From assembly GCA_030609125.1 (NCBI GenBank), contig JAUWCW010000015.1, forward strand, positions 1 through 16,397: 16,397 nt of DNA. Reading direction: 5' to 3'. The notes under the pieces are model-generated. The model made no database searches. It was given only the letters and a program-made list of their open reading frames with translations, and was not told the DNA's origin. This DNA comes from Candidatus Rokuibacteriota bacterium (GTDB taxonomy: Bacteria; JAUVQV01). The stretch's first letter is position 1, and the number at the start of each line of letters is the position of its first letter. Below are positions 14,226 to 16,397 of this stretch, piece after piece. A program made the translations under genes and the position numbers.

Positions 14226-14714
14226 ATGGCGCTCTTTCTTGTTCAGCACGGCAGGAGCCTCCCCCGGGATGCCGATCCCGACCAGGGGCTCTCACCGGAG
14301 GGTGTGGCCGACACCGAACGCATCGCCGGCGTCGCCCGGGGATACAAGGTGCGCGTCTCGGTCATCAGGCACAGTGGGAAAACCCGGGCCCGGCAGACAG
14401 CCGATATATTCGCCTCGGCCCTGCAGCCCGGGGGAGGGATCGAGGAGGCGACCGGCCTGAAACCGCTCGACGACGTTGCCGACGCGGCGGGGAGAATAGA
14501 CGCCGGTTCCAACGTCATGCTCGTCGGTCACCTCCCTTTCATGGAGAAACTGATCTCCTATCTTGTCACCGGCTCCGCCGACAAGCCCGTCTTCTCATTC
14601 CAGAACAGCGGCATCGTCTGTCTCGACCGGGATGTCGCGAGTCAATCCTGGGTCATCACATGGACCCTCATGCCGAAGATAGGGACTGAACAGCCCGGGG
14701 CCGGAACTACATGA
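14226..14714 (+). CDS. sixA: SixA-type phosphohistidine phosphatase
   Basis: A 162-residue histidine-phosphatase-superfamily protein. The catalytic signature is QHGRS at residues 7-11, with His8 as the likely phospho-acceptor and Gln in place of the usual Arg before it. HSGKTRARQTADIF (about 49-62) is the SixA version of the ARQTA motif, and VGHLPFMEKLISYL (about 100-113) carries the second catalytic His. The closing NSGIVCLDRD is also typical. SixA removes phosphate from histidine of HPt domains or of the nitrogen PTS protein NPr. GGGAGGA lies 8-14 bases before the ATG. There is no PTS or sensor-kinase gene in the window, so the partner is unknown. The DUF3179 selenoprotein candidate follows on the same strand. 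Confidence 0.9.
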   Translation: MALFLVQHGRSLPRDADPDQGLSPEGVADTERIAGVARGYKVRVSVIRHSGKTRARQTADIFASALQPGGGIEEATGLKPLDDVADAAGRIDAGSNVMLVGHLPFMEKLISYLVTGSADKPVFSFQNSGIVCLDRDVASQSWVITWTLMPKIGTEQPGAGTT

Positions 14715-14729
14715 TTCCCCCTGTTTTTT
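14691..14729 (+). terminator. Possible weak intrinsic terminator after sixA
   Basis: CAG and GGGG near 14691-14700 can pair with CCCC-CTG (14717-14723), with a bulge and a long loop, and a run of six T (14724-14729) follows. The stem is irregular and overlaps the end of sixA, so it may only attenuate transcription into the next gene. Confidence 0.3.
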
Positions 14730-14797
14730 GAAAGGGCGTTGTGCCATCTCCAACCGGATTGTCAATCGCAGCCCCCCTGTCGGTCGGCGGAAACGTG

Positions 14798-15697
14798 ATG
14801 TACACTTGGGGCGCGATGCACTCCGAGCCGTTCGATCCGTCCCGGGCCTGGCTGCGCGGGCCCGACATGTTCCGGCGCTTCCGTGTGCCCGATGCCGGCC
14901 TGCAGCTGAGGGACGCAGCGTTGAAGGAGGAGACTGAGCTGCTCGTTTTCGAGCGGGGCGGTCTCCGGAGGGCCCTTGTGCTCCAGCAGATGGGCTACCA
15001 CCACCTGGCGCAGGGTGAGCTGGGGGGCCGGCCGTACCTCGTCTCTTTCTGACCCGTCTGCAACAGCGGTGTCGGTCTGACACCGTTGCTCGACGGCACG
15101 CTCCACCACTTCAGCGCCGGCGGGCTGTACAACGGCCTCGTCCTGCTGATTGACGACGAGACACAAACGTACTGGGACCACATAACGGGTGCGGCTCTCC
15201 ACGGTCCGCTCGCGGGCCGACGGCTCGTGACGTGGAGCGTCGCCGTGACGACGGTGGCGGCGGCCCTGAAGGACTCTCCGGACATCACCGTTTCACTTTC
15301 GGGGAAGATGCCCCTGAGGGCGCGGCTCTTCAGCCTGCTCCATCGGCGCACGATAGGGGCGAGGGGCTTTCTGCCTCCCCCCTTCCTCGTGACCATGGGA
15401 AAAGCCGACGATCGGCTGCCGCGCATGGCGCAGGGGCTCGGCGTGGCAGAGGCGGGGACGGCGCGCTTCTATCCCGCGGCGGCAATCGGGACCGGCATTC
15501 AGGACAGCTGGGACGGCCGGATCCTGCGCGTGGCCTTCGGTCCCGTAGACGGCGTTCCCTTTGCCGGCTGGGAGGACGGCGGCCGGCCCTTTCAGATATT
15601 CACGAGGTGGTACGGCTTCTCGTACACCTTTCCCGGCTGCGAAATATTCCCCCGGGGGGGGCCGGGTCTGCCTAGAGACTCTTCAGGAAGCTCTTGA
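14798..15697 (+). CDS. DUF3179-family protein with in-frame TGA, probable selenoprotein (Sec85-x-x-Cys88)
   Basis: One reading frame, interrupted by a single TGA at 15050-15052, encodes a complete DUF3179-like protein of 299 residues. Before the TGA: LVFERGGLRRALVLQQMGYHHLAQGELGGR, then PYLVSF. After it: PVCNSGVGLTPLLDGTLHHFSAGGLYNG and LIDDETQTYWDHITGAALHG. DUF3179 proteins normally read YCPLCNSG at this point, so the TGA stands exactly where the first Cys of CxxC belongs, giving U-P-V-C. A SECIS-like hairpin starts eight bases later. The family's function is poorly known; the motif suggests thiol/selenol redox chemistry. There is no clear signal peptide. The start is uncertain: ATG 14798 (GGCGGA six bases upstream) fits codon use best; GTG 14741 (GAAAGGG upstream) and ATG 14816 are alternatives. 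The end overlaps the opposite-strand PilZ gene by 26 bases. A nonsense mutation is the alternative. Confidence 0.85.
15050..15088 (+). other. Selenocysteine UGA and bacterial-SECIS-like hairpin
   Basis: Right after the TGA (15050-15052), CGGTGTC (15067-15073) pairs perfectly with GACACCG (15079-15085) around the 5-base loop GGTCT. A 3-base bulge (15064-15066) separates this from a lower stem, CAA (15061-15063) with TTG (15086-15088). The loop starts 21 bases after the TGA. Bacterial SECIS elements, recognised by SelB, are small hairpins within the coding region at about this distance, with an exposed GU in a short loop. From memory, the E. coli fdhF loop contains the same GGUCU. Confidence 0.75.
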
Positions 15698-15989
15698 TTC
15701 TCTCCCGGCTCTTTTCGTTCATCTGCAGGAACTCGACACCCATCCCCGCCGCCTTCTGCTGCCAGGCGACCCTGCCGCTGCCGGTTATCGATATGTCGGG
15801 ATAGTTGTCGGGTATGAAGAACGAAAAGGTCACCGGTGCGCCGGCCGCGAGGGGGACCATGGTGTCGATGAAGATTCCCCCTTCTCCCAGGTCCATGATC
15901 CGGCCCAGCAGCGGCGGGCAGTTGCTGCGGTACTGTATCTCGGCCAGGAAGTGGTGGCGGGGCCAAGAGCGTTTCTCGTCGATCGTCAT
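15672..15989 (-). CDS. PilZ-domain protein (105 aa)
   Basis: A single PilZ domain filling the whole 105-residue protein. The c-di-GMP-binding RxxxR motif is R7-S-W-P-R11; the second motif (D/NxSxxG) reads D33-L-G-E-G-G38, so its Ser is replaced by Gly. The beta-barrel continues through IFIDTMVPLAAGAPVTFSFFI, then SGRVAWQQKAAGMGVEFLQM, and ends in the helix EKSRERIKSFLKSL. PilZ proteins are cytoplasmic effectors that pass second-messenger signals to motility, pili or polysaccharide export. GGAG seven bases before the ATG supports the start. It sits 26 bases downstream of a PilT-like gene on the same strand, suggesting one operon and a role with type IV pili. Binding of c-di-GMP is uncertain because of the altered second motif. 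Confidence 0.9.
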   Translation of the reverse strand: MTIDEKRSWPRHHFLAEIQYRSNCPPLLGRIMDLGEGGIFIDTMVPLAAGAPVTFSFFIPDNYPDISITGSGRVAWQQKAAGMGVEFLQMNEKSRERIKSFLKSL

Positions 15990-16015
15990 GGCGTCACTCC
16001 ATCCGCCGGGAGCGG

Positions 16016-16397
16016 CTACTCGAAGTGCAGCGCCCGCTCGAAGTCGTTGGGGTTCGTCGAAGCCTGACGGGCGGTGTCGAGAGTTATGATCTTGTTCTGG
16101 TACATTTCGCTCAGGTGCTGGTCGAAGGACTGCATGCCGTACTGCTTCCTCCCCTTCTCGATGGCGTCCTTCAGCCTGCCGGTCCGCTCCATGTCCTTGA
16201 TGAACTCCTGGATGTCCGGAATGTCCTCATGGGGCATCGCCGCCCCGACGAAGAGCTTTGCCATGCCCAGCGTGTCTGCCGGCATGATCCTGTCGTACTT
16301 CAAGGTCAGCATCTTGCCATCTATCCTCAGCAGAGGCGGCGATCCCGGCCGGAAATGGATATCGCTTGCCCCGTGCTTGATACCCCCGCCCAGGAGG
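16016..16397 (-). CDS. PilT-like protein without ATPase core, 5' end outside the window
   Basis: The visible 126 residues form one uninterrupted frame. They begin inside a PilT-type N-terminal domain: GASDIHFRPGSPPLLRIDGK, then LTLKYDRIMPADTLGMAKLF. They then run straight into PilT-type C-terminal helices: IPDIQEFIKDMERTGRLKDA, YGMQSFDQHLSEMYQNKIIT and ASTNPNDFERAL. The roughly 200 residues expected between these parts, holding Walker A, Asp box, Walker B and His box, are absent, so this part cannot hydrolyse ATP. In PilT the GASDxH motif usually lies within the first 20 residues, so little sequence is probably missing at the N-terminus. It is followed by the PilZ gene on the same strand. It may be a regulatory partner of pilus ATPases; function unknown. 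Confidence 0.8.
   Translation of the reverse strand, partial: LLGGGIKHGASDIHFRPGSPPLLRIDGKMLTLKYDRIMPADTLGMAKLFVGAAMPHEDIPDIQEFIKDMERTGRLKDAIEKGRKQYGMQSFDQHLSEMYQNKIITLDTARQASTNPNDFERALHFE

Noticed and set aside
14741-15052. Separate 103-residue gene ending at the TGA, followed by an independent gene from 15086
   Set aside because: Both parts are in the same frame and together make one DUF3179 protein; neither half alone is a complete domain, and the second has no ribosome binding site.

Overview
This high-GC window, with compact and often overlapping genes, looks chromosomal and probably comes from an anaerobic bacterium of the Desulfobacterota / former Deltaproteobacteria type. The signs are TrmFO, PilT-type pilus retraction ATPases, a PilZ protein, ferredoxin-fused and stand-alone nitroreductases, cysteine-cluster proteins, a YHS-domain lipoprotein and evidence of selenocysteine use. 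The taxonomic call is inference. I saw no tRNA, rRNA, CRISPR array, transposase or phage gene.

Layout. (1) 1-977: 5' part of a YihY/BrkB membrane protein (minus), divergent from a 62-residue zinc-ribbon protein (plus); candidate promoters for both lie in 673-744. (2) 992-3174, minus: a two-gene type IV pilus unit, made of a protein with two copies of one small beta domain followed by a PilT ATPase whose N-terminal domain is duplicated. Between them sits a symmetric 187-bp imperfect palindrome (2431-2617) that also supplies the end of the upstream protein. (3) 3205-5658, plus: membrane-anchored M28 peptidase and a GT4 glycosyltransferase, joined by an ATGA overlap. (4) 5659-6362, plus: a small putative DNA-binding protein behind three evenly spaced CCGTCCCA sites, then a 79-residue unknown. 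(5) 6430-8455, minus: LysE-family exporter and TrmFO, coupled by ATGA; the end of trmFO runs into a dispersed palindromic repeat. (6) 8601-11419, plus: ferredoxin-nitroreductase fusion and the GTPase TypA/BipA. (7) 11447-14045, plus: a tight five-gene run with an extended -10 promoter, containing a YHS lipoprotein, two nitroreductases and two cysteine-cluster proteins. (8) 14120-15697, plus: SixA-type phosphatase, then a DUF3179-family gene with an in-frame TGA where the family has the first Cys of CxxC, followed at once by a bacterial-SECIS-like hairpin. This is the strongest candidate novelty: a selenocysteine (UxxC) DUF3179 protein. (9) 15672-16397, minus: a PilZ protein and the 3' part of a PilT-like protein that passes directly from the N-terminal domain to the C-terminal helices without any ATPase core.

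Functional reading. Two themes recur. Type IV pilus motor and regulatory parts appear at both ends, in unusual domain arrangements. Thiol/selenol, flavin and iron-sulfur redox proteins fill the middle and right. No stretch longer than about 190 bases lacks a gene; the longer gaps (600-788, 3092-3274, 5659-5783, 8456-8600, 14046-14225) hold candidate promoters and short repeats, described below. Many long open frames in other phases are high-GC shadows and are omitted.
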